Assembly (NCBI GenBank): GCA_047972145.1
Contig: JBKEAI010000311.1
Span: forward strand, 1 to 7,357
Source: JAMLGJ01 sp047972145
Lineage (GTDB): Bacteria > Actinomycetota > Acidimicrobiia > Acidimicrobiales > Microtrichaceae
DNA length: 7,357 nt
Direction of reading: 5' to 3'
Shown here: piece by piece, positions 1 to 5,107 of the stretch
How the letters are laid out: each line of letters starts with the position of its first letter
Position numbering within the stretch: position 1 is the stretch's first letter
The notes under the pieces: model-generated
The model's input: the letters and a program-made list of their open reading frames with translations, nothing else
Told to the model about the DNA's origin: nothing
Database searches by the model: none
Position numbers and translations under genes: made by a program

Positions 1-536
1 TCCGGCCGTAGGGAGCGGTCGACCAACTTGGTCGCGTAACGGCCTGCGGCCCGGTCGAGGTCACGCTCGCTGCGGCCGTCGAGCAGTCGACGCAACAGTG
101 CCGCCTTGAGGGCATCGCGATCCGTGCGGTCCCCCGAGCGGTTCGCGAACATCGTCCAACCCTGGGCGAACCCCGCGATCGCACTCCTGGGTACGCCGGC
201 GAATCGTGCGACGAACGGCACGAGCGTGTCGCGCTTGGAGACGGTCCCGTCGAAGTCGAACAAAGCGACCTGGCGCTTGCGCGCACCACCCGCGGTTGGA
301 GCACCTGCCCCCGAATTGCCGGCCGTTGGAGTACCCGCCCCTGTACCACCCGCCCCCGTACCACCCGCCGTTGCACCACCCACCGTTGCACCACCCGCCC
401 CTGCACTTCCCACAACCGAAACACCAACTGATTGCATCAGCTGTCCGGCCGGGTCCCCGGATCGGGTGCCTGCCCGACCTGGGTCTGTGTCGCTCGTCGC
501 TCGGGTGCCTGCCCGGCCTGGGTCTGTGTAGCTCAT
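1..536 (-). CDS. HAD-superfamily hydrolase (HAD-IB/SerB-like), N-terminal part, cut by the window edge
   Basis: 178 residues are visible; the C-terminus lies beyond position 1. The hydrolase domain starts near residue 88 with HAD motif I, LFDFDGTVSKRDT: the nucleophile is Asp94 and the acid/base is Asp96. A helical cap-like stretch follows (PRSAIAGFAQGW, then an Arg/Asp-rich segment). Known HAD-IB proteins are phosphoserine-phosphatase-like phosphohydrolases; the substrate cannot be told here because motifs II-IV are outside the window. Residues 1-87 are unusual: a 13-residue tandem repeat containing TDPGRAGTR (residues 4-12 and 17-25), then a Gly/Ala/Thr-rich stretch (about 41-85) that is probably disordered. 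The start at 536 is the first ATG, with AGGA about 10 bases upstream. The frame stays open upstream to at least position 650, and ATG 437 (residue 34) is an alternative. The family assignment is firm; the start is uncertain. Confidence 0.8.
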   Translation of the reverse strand, partial: MSYTDPGRAGTRATSDTDPGRAGTRSGDPAGQLMQSVGVSVVGSAGAGGATVGGATAGGTGAGGTGAGTPTAGNSGAGAPTAGGARKRQVALFDFDGTVSKRDTLVPFVARFAGVPRSAIAGFAQGWTMFANRSGDRTDRDALKAALLRRLLDGRSERDLDRAAGRYATKLVDRSLRP

Positions 537-539
537 CGC
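462..539 (-). repeat. 39-bp tandem duplication at the 5' end of the HAD hydrolase gene
   Basis: Two adjacent 39-bp copies, 462-500 and 501-539, match at 36 of 39 positions. The unit is a multiple of three, so it adds 13 residues in frame (TDPGRAGTR appears twice). The presumed start codon (534-536) lies in the upstream copy; the equivalent triplet in the other copy (495-497) is ACG. The start therefore depends on one base inside the duplication. Confidence 0.85.
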
Positions 540-603
540 CGTCCGATCCTGCCCGCTACCTTGACGCGGTGCACAACCCGTCGCCTTCGCACGCGAACCG
601 ATG

Positions 604-652
604 CGAACTTGAACGAAATCGCGCGCTGAGCGGAATGTCCCGTTCAAGTTCG
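604..652. promoter_or_regulatory. 12-bp perfect inverted repeat upstream of the HAD hydrolase
   Basis: CGAACTTGAACG (604-615) and its exact complement CGTTCAAGTTCG (641-652) are separated by 25 bases. The site lies 68-116 bases upstream of the hydrolase start and downstream of the dehydrogenase terminator. It is therefore in the hydrolase promoter or leader region. It could be a paired operator (arms 37 bp apart) or an RNA stem-loop. No T-tract follows either arm, so it is unlikely to be a terminator. Confidence 0.5.
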
Positions 653-685
653 ACTGGGGAACAAGTGCCCACCGGAACAGGGCTC

Positions 686-731
686 GAAAAAGCAACAGGG
701 TCCCGCCCACAGCCCTGGCGGGACCCTGTTG
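686..731 (-). terminator. Rho-independent terminator of the short-chain dehydrogenase gene
   Basis: A perfect 15-bp stem pairs 717-731 with 693-707 around a 9-base loop. On the minus strand it is followed by a run of five T (686-690 on the complement, after one C). It starts 48 bases past the dehydrogenase stop codon. The T-tract is on the minus-strand exit side only, which sets the direction and separates this gene from the hydrolase downstream. Confidence 0.9.
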
Positions 732-779
732 GAATACTCGTCAACCAAACCCCGCGGGTTTAGCGCGAATTCGAGAACT

Positions 780-1565
780 TCACTTCGGCTGCATGCGCAT
801 GCCGGAGTCGATACGCACTGATTCGGCGTTCATGTAGGAGTTGCGAATCAACTCGGAGGCCAGCGTCGCGTACTCGGACGCGAACCCGAGGCGCTTGGGG
901 AAGAGGCAACCTGCGCTCAGCTTCTCCTTGAACTGGTCGGCGAACTCGCCCTGGCCGTAGATCGGAGTGTCGAAGAGGCCGGGGATGATCGTGTTGACCC
1001 GCACACCCACCGCAGATAGGTCGCGGGCGACGGTCAGGGTCATGCCGACGATCCCTGCCTTGGACGCCGAATAGGCGGCCTGGCCGATCTGGCCCTCGAG
1101 AGCGGCCACCGATGCCGTGTTGACGATCGCTCCACGCTCGCCGAACTCGTCGGCTTCGGAGGCTGACATCGCCGTGGCGGCCAGCCGGATGCAGTTGAAG
1201 GTGCCGATGAGGTTGACGTCGATCACCTTTCGGAAGTTCTCGAGGTCGTGTGCCGAGGCATACTCACCGTCCTTGCCGATCGTGCGGCTTGCCCACCCGA
1301 TTCCGGCCGAGTTGACCAGCGCCCTGACCGGGCCGAGCTCCTTGGCCTTGTCGACCGCGGCGATGACCTGTTCGGGGTTGGTCACATCGGTGGGCATGAA
1401 CGCGCCGTCGACGTCCTTGAGGATCTCGGCGGCCTTGTCGGCCTGGTGCTCGAGGTCCATGATGACGACCTTGGCGCCCTGTGCGCCGAGTTCGCGCACT
1501 GTGGCCTCACCGAGCCCGGAGGCTCCACCGGTTACGAGTGCTGATGCTCCATTGATTTCCAACAT
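780..1565 (-). CDS. Short-chain dehydrogenase, HSD17B10-like (3-hydroxyacyl-CoA dehydrogenase type 2)
   Basis: A 261-residue single-domain Rossmann oxidoreductase, usual length for classical SDRs. The cofactor motif TGGASGLG is at 12-19. Asp37 at the end of strand 2 indicates NAD(H) rather than NADP(H). NSAG is at 85-88, Asn118 is the structural/catalytic Asn, Ser152 is the catalytic Ser, and Tyr165-SAS-Lys169 forms the active site, so the tetrad is complete. The stretches GQAAYSASKAGIVGMTL and ARDLSAVGVRV, the PGLFDTP loop and the C-terminal RMQP closely resemble human HSD10. That family oxidises 3-hydroxyacyl-CoA or 2-methyl-3-hydroxybutyryl-CoA in fatty-acid and isoleucine breakdown; the substrate here is inferred. 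The start at 1565 has no Shine-Dalgarno but sits 6 bases after TATGCT, as expected for a leaderless message. The gene ends in a strong terminator, so it appears monocistronic. Confidence 0.9.
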   Translation of the reverse strand: MLEINGASALVTGGASGLGEATVRELGAQGAKVVIMDLEHQADKAAEILKDVDGAFMPTDVTNPEQVIAAVDKAKELGPVRALVNSAGIGWASRTIGKDGEYASAHDLENFRKVIDVNLIGTFNCIRLAATAMSASEADEFGERGAIVNTASVAALEGQIGQAAYSASKAGIVGMTLTVARDLSAVGVRVNTIIPGLFDTPIYGQGEFADQFKEKLSAGCLFPKRLGFASEYATLASELIRNSYMNAESVRIDSGMRMQPK

Positions 1566-1571
1566 GGGCGC

Positions 1572-1593
1572 AGCATATTGACCGCCCGGTCAA
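1572..1593 (-). promoter_or_regulatory. Leaderless promoter -10 box with overlapping palindromic operator candidate
   Basis: On the minus strand TATGCT (complement of 1572-1577) lies 6 bases before the dehydrogenase ATG. This is the spacing of actinobacterial leaderless promoters with a TANNNT -10. Immediately upstream is a perfect 7-2-7 palindrome, TTGACCGCCCGGTCAA (1578-1593), in the -10/-35 spacer. Its size and position resemble operators of TetR-type repressors of fatty-acid catabolism. A binding protein there would block transcription. No convincing -35 box is seen. Confidence 0.55.
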
Positions 1594-1655
1594 GAGGGCC
1601 AACCGGCCAACCAACCGGGCCGGCAACCCGTCCCAGCAAGCGACCCCTCACCCCA

Positions 1656-1723
1656 CCCCAACCGTTCTGTGGTGCGTCACGCGCTTCACAAGCTCGCCTC
1701 GCACCACAGAACGGGGATTGGGG
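1656..1723. repeat. Long hairpin-forming inverted repeat between aquaporin and dehydrogenase genes
   Basis: CCGTTCTGTGGTGCG (1662-1676) pairs perfectly with 1700-1714. After a 3-base bulge, CCCCAA (1656-1661) pairs with TTGGGG (1718-1723). The 23-base centre holds a further small hairpin (GCTT 1683-1686 with AAGC 1690-1693). It begins 5 bases past the aquaporin stop. It may act as that gene's terminator although no T-tract follows, or it may be a dispersed palindromic element of the REP kind. Confidence 0.6.
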
Positions 1724-1728
1724 CGGAA

Positions 1729-2499
1729 TCAGTTGGCGCTGGGAGACGCCGCCGCGACGGCTTCGTCGGGGTCAGCTGGGGCGAGCACGTAGCGGTAGAT
1801 CACCCCACCGAGCACACCACCCACGAGCGGTGCCAACCAGAACAGCCAGAGCTGGGCGAGGTTCTCCCCGCCCACGAACAGCGCCGGACCGGTCGAGCGT
1901 GCCGGGTTGACCGAGGTGTTGGTCACCGGGATCGAGATCAGGTGGATCAAGGTCAGAGCTAGGCCGATTGCGATCGGGGCGAAACCGGCGGGCAGTCCCT
2001 TGCGGGTCGCACCCAGGATCACCATGAGGAACCCGGCGGTGAGAACGATCTCGATCACCAGTGCGGCAACCATGCTGTAGCCGCCCGGCGACAGGTCGCC
2101 GAAGCCGTTGGTGGCGAACGCACCCGCGTCCCCCGAGGTGATGGAGAAGCCGTTCGTCCCGTTGGCGACGATGTAGAGGATCCCCGCGCCGCCGATCGCG
2201 CCGAGGACCTGGGCGACGATGTAGGGCACGACCTCCCCCGGTTCGTGTTTGCCGGCACTGAACAAACCGAGGGTCACCGCAGGGTTGAAGTGCCCACCGG
2301 AGACGTGGCCGAAGGCGTACGCCCCACTGAGCACGGTGAGACCGAACGCGAGCGCGACACCTAGGAATCCGATACCCGCCGGGAACCCATCTCCGGTGAG
2401 GAACGTGGCGGCGAGAACCGCGCTCCCACAACCCCCGAGCACCAACCACAGTGTGCCGAGGAACTCCGCTGCCAACTTTCTGCCCATGTCGTTACCCAT
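1729..2499 (-). CDS. aqpZ: Aquaporin Z-type water channel
   Basis: A 256-residue MIP-family channel, strongly similar to E. coli AqpZ from the first residues (MGRKLAAEFLGTLWLVLGGC) to the last helix. Six membrane helices are expected. NPA box 1 is at Asn72-Pro-Ala and NPA box 2 at Asn198-Pro-Ala, followed by Arg201. The aromatic/arginine filter aligned to AqpZ is Phe52, His186, Thr195 and Arg201, a water-selective set rather than the wider glycerol-facilitator set. The inner-membrane tetramer equilibrates water. The start at 2499 is chosen because GGAGG (2506-2510) lies 6 bases upstream. The in-frame ATGs at 2526 and 2505 are badly spaced and 2487 is too far. The C-terminal tail is short and Ala/Asp-rich. 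The gene is alone on its strand, divergent from the fucosidase. Confidence 0.96.
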   Translation of the reverse strand: MGNDMGRKLAAEFLGTLWLVLGGCGSAVLAATFLTGDGFPAGIGFLGVALAFGLTVLSGAYAFGHVSGGHFNPAVTLGLFSAGKHEPGEVVPYIVAQVLGAIGGAGILYIVANGTNGFSITSGDAGAFATNGFGDLSPGGYSMVAALVIEIVLTAGFLMVILGATRKGLPAGFAPIAIGLALTLIHLISIPVTNTSVNPARSTGPALFVGGENLAQLWLFWLAPLVGGVLGGVIYRYVLAPADPDEAVAAASPSAN

Positions 2500-2505
2500 G
2501 GCCAT

Positions 2506-2510
2506 CCTCC
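2506..2510 (-). promoter_or_regulatory. Ribosome binding site deciding the aquaporin start
   Basis: GGAGG on the minus strand is 6 bases from ATG 2499. Four in-frame ATGs exist (2526, 2505, 2499, 2487); only 2499 has normal spacing, and 2505 directly abuts the site. Confidence 0.8.
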
Positions 2511-2568
2511 CGTTGTTCGGGCGCATGTACCCCAGGGATGCGCAGTCGTTGACCTGACCGTAACAGTC

Positions 2569-2651
2569 CCCACCGGACCCACGACATATTTCGGTGGGCA
2601 GCCCTGCCGTGCGCTGGGGGCGGGGAGGTCGGGGGCGGAGGTCGGAGGTCG
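2569..2651. other. Divergent intergenic region: inverted repeat and G-rich direct repeats
   Basis: This lies in the gap between the aquaporin (minus) and the fucosidase (plus), where no gene is seen from 2500 to 2766. A 7-bp inverted repeat CCCACCG/CGGTGGG (2569-2575 and 2592-2598) flanks a short AT-richer stretch. Next come G tracts at 2616-2620, 2622-2625 and 2631-2635. GGAGGTCG then occurs three times (2624-2631, 2637-2644, 2644-2651), followed by the palindrome GTCGATCGAC (2648-2657). Both promoters must be in this gap, but I cannot place -10/-35 boxes with confidence. Confidence 0.45.
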
Positions 2652-2766
2652 ATCGACGAGACGACCCGCAGACCTTTCGACGACGTAGCGCCGACGCACC
2701 GACGAGGATGCCGCCGAATGGAGCCGACTCGCGTTCGCTACAGCGCAGTTTCTAAGGGGAGTGTCG

Positions 2767-2790
2767 ATGTTGCCGACGAAAGGTGTATGA
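2767..2790 (+). CDS. Possible seven-codon leader peptide coupled to the fucosidase
   Basis: ATG 2767 opens the frame MLPTKGV and stops at TGA 2788-2790. That stop overlaps the fucosidase ATG (2787) in an ATGA junction. AAGGGGAG (2754-2761), the best Shine-Dalgarno in the region, is 5-6 bases upstream of this ATG, whereas the fucosidase has only AAAGG three bases from its own ATG. Ribosomes loading here would terminate exactly on the fucosidase start, so translational coupling is plausible. The frame is too short to judge by coding bias and may be chance. Confidence 0.35.
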   Translation: MLPTKGV

Positions 2791-4298
2791 CTGCCACGAT
2801 GACCACCACCCGCTACGAGCCGAACTGGGAGTCTGTGGGCGAGCACGAGGTCCCGTCGTGGTTCGACGACGCGAAGCTCGGAGTGTTCCTCCACTGGGGC
2901 CTGTATTCGATACCGGGCTGGGCCCCACAGGTGCCGAACATCCAGGAGATGATGCGCACCCAGGGGCCGCGCTCGATGCTCCGCAACAATCCCTATGCGG
3001 AGTGGTACCTGAACTCGATGCGCGTGCCGGGAAACCCGACCCGCGAGCACCAGATCGAGACCTACGGCCCCGATGCCACCTATGACGACTTCGTGAAGCC
3101 GTTCAACGAGGTGACCCGCGACGCTGATCTCGATGCCCTCGCCGGGGTGTGCCGCGACGCCGGCGCCCGCTACGTGGTTCTCACCACGAAGCACCACGAC
3201 GGGTTCACGCTATGGCCCTCGACCCAACCGCATCCGCGCAAGGGTCGCTACCACGCCGAGCGCGACATCGTCGGTGACCTGACCGCGGCGGTGCGCGGTG
3301 CGGGCATGCGCATGGGCCTGTACTACTCCGGTGGCTACGACTGGCCGTTCAACGACGCCCTGATGACCAACCCCGCCGATGCGATGCTGGCGGTGCCCAC
3401 CGGCCAGGACTACCTGGACTACGCGACCGGGCACGTCCGGGAGCTCATCGCGCGCTACTCCCCGTCGGTACTGTGGAACGACATCTGCTGGCCCGCGGGC
3501 GGCAACCTCGCAGAGTTGTTCTCCGAGTACTACAACACCGTGTCAGACGGCGTGATCAACGATCGCTGGTTGCAGCCGAGCGGACCGCGCAACGACGTTG
3601 TCGACACAGCCATGCGGGGTGCGGGCGAGGTGATGCAACTCATGTGGCGCTTCCTTCCCGAGGACTGGAAGTCCCTCACGTTCCCTTCGGCCAACCACTA
3701 CGACTTCAACACCCCCGAATATGCGAGCTTCGACGAGATCCGTCCCCAGAAGTGGGAGTCCACCCGCGGGGTAGGTCACTCGTTCGGGGCGAACCGCAAC
3801 GAGCGCCCCGAGGACATCGTCACCGCCACCGGGCTGGTACGCAGCTTCTGCGACATAGTGTCCAAGAACGGCAACCTGCTGATCGGCATCGGCCCGGACC
3901 ACACCGGCGCCATCTCCGAACTGCAACAAGCTCCCTTGCGAGGCCTGGGTGAGTGGATGGCGATCAACGGTGAGGCCATCTACGGTTCGCGCCCGTGGGA
4001 GGTCGCATCCACCCGCACCTCGGAGGACACCGAGGTGCGCTTCACCCGCTCCGGTGAGGATGCAGAGGAACCGACCACCTATGTGCACCTGGTCGACCAA
4101 CCCGGCCGACGGACCTTCACCCTGCGCGACATCGACGCCAGCGGAGTGACCGGGGCTCGCCTGCTCGGCACAGACGATGCACTGCATTGGAACGTGAACG
4201 AGGGCGCACTGGAGGTCGAACTACCCGAACGACTCCCGGTCTCAGCGGTCCATGTCCTGGCGGTACAGGGCACCATGCACGCGAAAGGCCGCGACTGA
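2787..4298 (+). CDS. GH29 alpha-L-fucosidase, cytoplasmic
   Basis: A 503-residue glycoside hydrolase of family 29, which removes alpha-linked L-fucose with retention. The catalytic barrel covers about 20-370. Signatures are WFDDAKLGVFLHWGLYS (HWG at 36-38), TKHHDGFTLW (134-143, substrate-binding His136/His137), GMRMGLYYSGGYDW (173-186) and VLWNDICWP (228-236), where Asp232 is the likely nucleophile by position. SKNGNLLIGIGP (359-370) and GEWMAINGEAIYGSRPW (388-404) close the barrel. Residues 405-503 form the beta-sandwich typical of the C-terminus. The general acid is not conserved enough in this family to name. No signal peptide or membrane segment is seen, so it probably acts on imported fucosylated oligosaccharides, though no transporter or fucose pathway gene is present. 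The start is ambiguous: 2787 (ATGA overlap with the leader frame), 2799, or 2718 with GAGGA nine bases upstream. Family homology starts near residue 9, favouring 2787 or 2799. Confidence 0.93.
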   Translation: MTATMTTTRYEPNWESVGEHEVPSWFDDAKLGVFLHWGLYSIPGWAPQVPNIQEMMRTQGPRSMLRNNPYAEWYLNSMRVPGNPTREHQIETYGPDATYDDFVKPFNEVTRDADLDALAGVCRDAGARYVVLTTKHHDGFTLWPSTQPHPRKGRYHAERDIVGDLTAAVRGAGMRMGLYYSGGYDWPFNDALMTNPADAMLAVPTGQDYLDYATGHVRELIARYSPSVLWNDICWPAGGNLAELFSEYYNTVSDGVINDRWLQPSGPRNDVVDTAMRGAGEVMQLMWRFLPEDWKSLTFPSANHYDFNTPEYASFDEIRPQKWESTRGVGHSFGANRNERPEDIVTATGLVRSFCDIVSKNGNLLIGIGPDHTGAISELQQAPLRGLGEWMAINGEAIYGSRPWEVASTRTSEDTEVRFTRSGEDAEEPTTYVHLVDQPGRRTFTLRDIDASGVTGARLLGTDDALHWNVNEGALEVELPERLPVSAVHVLAVQGTMHAKGRD

Positions 4299-4336
4299 AG
4301 CCGCAGGTGCCGGAAGCAGACGGGACACCCGGTCGC

Positions 4337-4870
4337 CTAGTCGTAGGAACTGATGCGGGTGACCTCACGCACGGGAACCCCCACCCCGATGGAGAGCTCG
4401 CCACGCTGACCTGCCTCCCTGGCCGCGGAACGGCTGGCGTACTCGTCCTCGCGGGCGGTGGCACGACGCTGGGCCTCCGCGATCGAGAGGTTGGCGAGGC
4501 GTTGTTGCATCTCGTGGATCACACCGCGCCAGGTGTCGTGGATCCCGCAGTTGTAGTCGCGCTCGATGCACCGTCGGTCGTCGATCGCGCACCGCTCGGG
4601 CTCGAGGGCGCCTTCGATGGCGATCACGGTCTCCGCCACCGTGATCTCCTCGGCGTCCCGGGAGAGCGCGCACCCTCCACCTGGTCCGCGGGTGCAATCG
4701 AGCAACTCCGCGCGTGAGAGCGCCGCTATGAGCGTTGGGATGTTGCCGTGGGAGACGCCACTGGCTTCCGCGATCTTGGTGGAGGACATCCTGGTGCCCT
4801 CGGGCAGCGTCGCGAGATGCAACAGGATCCGGATCGCATCACCGGCGCGCTTTGTGAGTGCTAGGCGCAT
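4337..4870 (-). CDS. Rrf2-family iron-sulfur transcriptional regulator (NsrR/IscR-like)
   Basis: A 177-residue dimeric winged-helix regulator. The N-terminal part (1-85) has the Rrf2 pattern: LTKRAGDAIRILLHLA, recognition helix region SGVSHGNIPTLIAAL (37-51), and wing RGPGGGCALSRD (61-72). Three cysteines follow at Cys94, Cys101 and Cys108, with His111. This matches the cluster-binding layout of IscR (Cys3 plus His two residues later) and NsrR (Cys3), but with six residues between cysteines instead of five. The position aligned with the fourth ligand Asp8 of Streptomyces NsrR is Gly10 here; Asp11 is adjacent. The tail (about 112-177) is helical and longer than in many NsrR proteins. It is divergent from nirK, so control of nitrite/nitric oxide metabolism is the natural inference. 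AGGAAGGG (4879-4886) is 8 bases upstream of ATG 4870. The gene converges on the fucosidase with a 38-base gap and no clear terminator. Confidence 0.9.
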   Translation of the reverse strand: MRLALTKRAGDAIRILLHLATLPEGTRMSSTKIAEASGVSHGNIPTLIAALSRAELLDCTRGPGGGCALSRDAEEITVAETVIAIEGALEPERCAIDDRRCIERDYNCGIHDTWRGVIHEMQQRLANLSIAEAQRRATAREDEYASRSAAREAGQRGELSIGVGVPVREVTRISSYD

Positions 4871-4875
4871 CTGAG

Positions 4876-4916
4876 CTGCCCTTCCTGTTCACAACACTGC
4901 CCTTCCTGGTTACAAC
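4876..4916 (-). repeat. 21-bp-period tandem repeat duplicating the Shine-Dalgarno of the Rrf2 gene
   Basis: 4876-4895 and 4897-4916 match at 18 of 20 positions, with a period of 21 bp, two helical turns. On the minus strand each copy reads roughly GTTGTRAMCAGGAAGGGCAG and carries the AGGAAGGG ribosome binding site; only the copy nearest the gene has correct spacing. The outer copy ends in a small dyad ACAAC-C-GTTGT (4912-4922). This could be a pair of regulator half-sites for autoregulation or a simple replication-slippage duplication. Confidence 0.7.
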
Positions 4917-5041
4917 CGTTGTGCTGTGTGTCGCCTGCGTCGGTCATGTGGCGTCCTTTCGATCAGCTCGAGCGGTCGAGCCGAGGTCCCCCGCGGTGCT
5001 GTGTCGACTCCCTGTTCCCCCGGGAGATCCCACCTGGGAAT

Positions 5042-5073
5042 TTCGTATTTCTATATCTTAGCGCTAACATCTA
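5042..5073 (+). promoter_or_regulatory. nirK promoter with dyad, candidate Rrf2 operator
   Basis: This is an AT-rich island in a GC-rich gap. TAACAT (5065-5070) is a plausible -10, with the weak -35 TTCGTA (5042-5047) 17 bases upstream. The perfect palindrome TTAGCGCTAA (5058-5067) overlaps this -10. Four of the six flanking base pairs on each side also match, giving an imperfect 22-bp dyad at 5052-5073. That is the size of known NsrR/IscR-type sites and well placed for repression. The base sequence does not match the E. coli NsrR consensus as I recall it, so the regulator assignment is by position. Confidence 0.5.
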
Positions 5074-5096
5074 GGTATTGCGTCAAGGAGCCAACG

Positions 5097-5102
5097 AAGG
5101 AG
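5097..5102 (+). promoter_or_regulatory. Ribosome binding site deciding the nirK start
   Basis: AAGGAG is 5 bases from ATG 5108. The longer frame from TTG 5078 lacks a site of its own, and the Tat signal lies normally near the N-terminus when 5108 is used. Confidence 0.8.
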
Positions 5103-5107
5103 CCGAG

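Noticed and set aside
301..410. Short repeats resembling a CRISPR or minisatellite array
   Set aside because: Units are 6-15 bases, irregular and in frame with a Gly/Ala/Thr protein segment; no regular spacers.
106..763. Plus-strand open frames rich in Pro/His/Ala in the left region
   Set aside because: They are antisense to the HAD hydrolase and its Gly/Ala/Thr-coding repeats; the Pro-rich pattern is the complement of those repeats.
2361..3197. 278-codon minus-strand open frame across the fucosidase start
   Set aside because: It overlaps the aquaporin 5' end in another frame and the fucosidase on the opposite strand, shows no domain and has no ribosome binding site.
4187..4717. 176-codon plus-strand frame opposite the Rrf2 gene
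   Set aside because: Antisense shadow; the opposite strand encodes a complete Rrf2 protein with ribosome binding site.
4966..4981. Short hairpin GCTCGA-GCGG-TCGAGC in the rrf2/nirK gap
   Set aside because: Only six base pairs in GC-rich DNA, not near a promoter element or start; likely chance.
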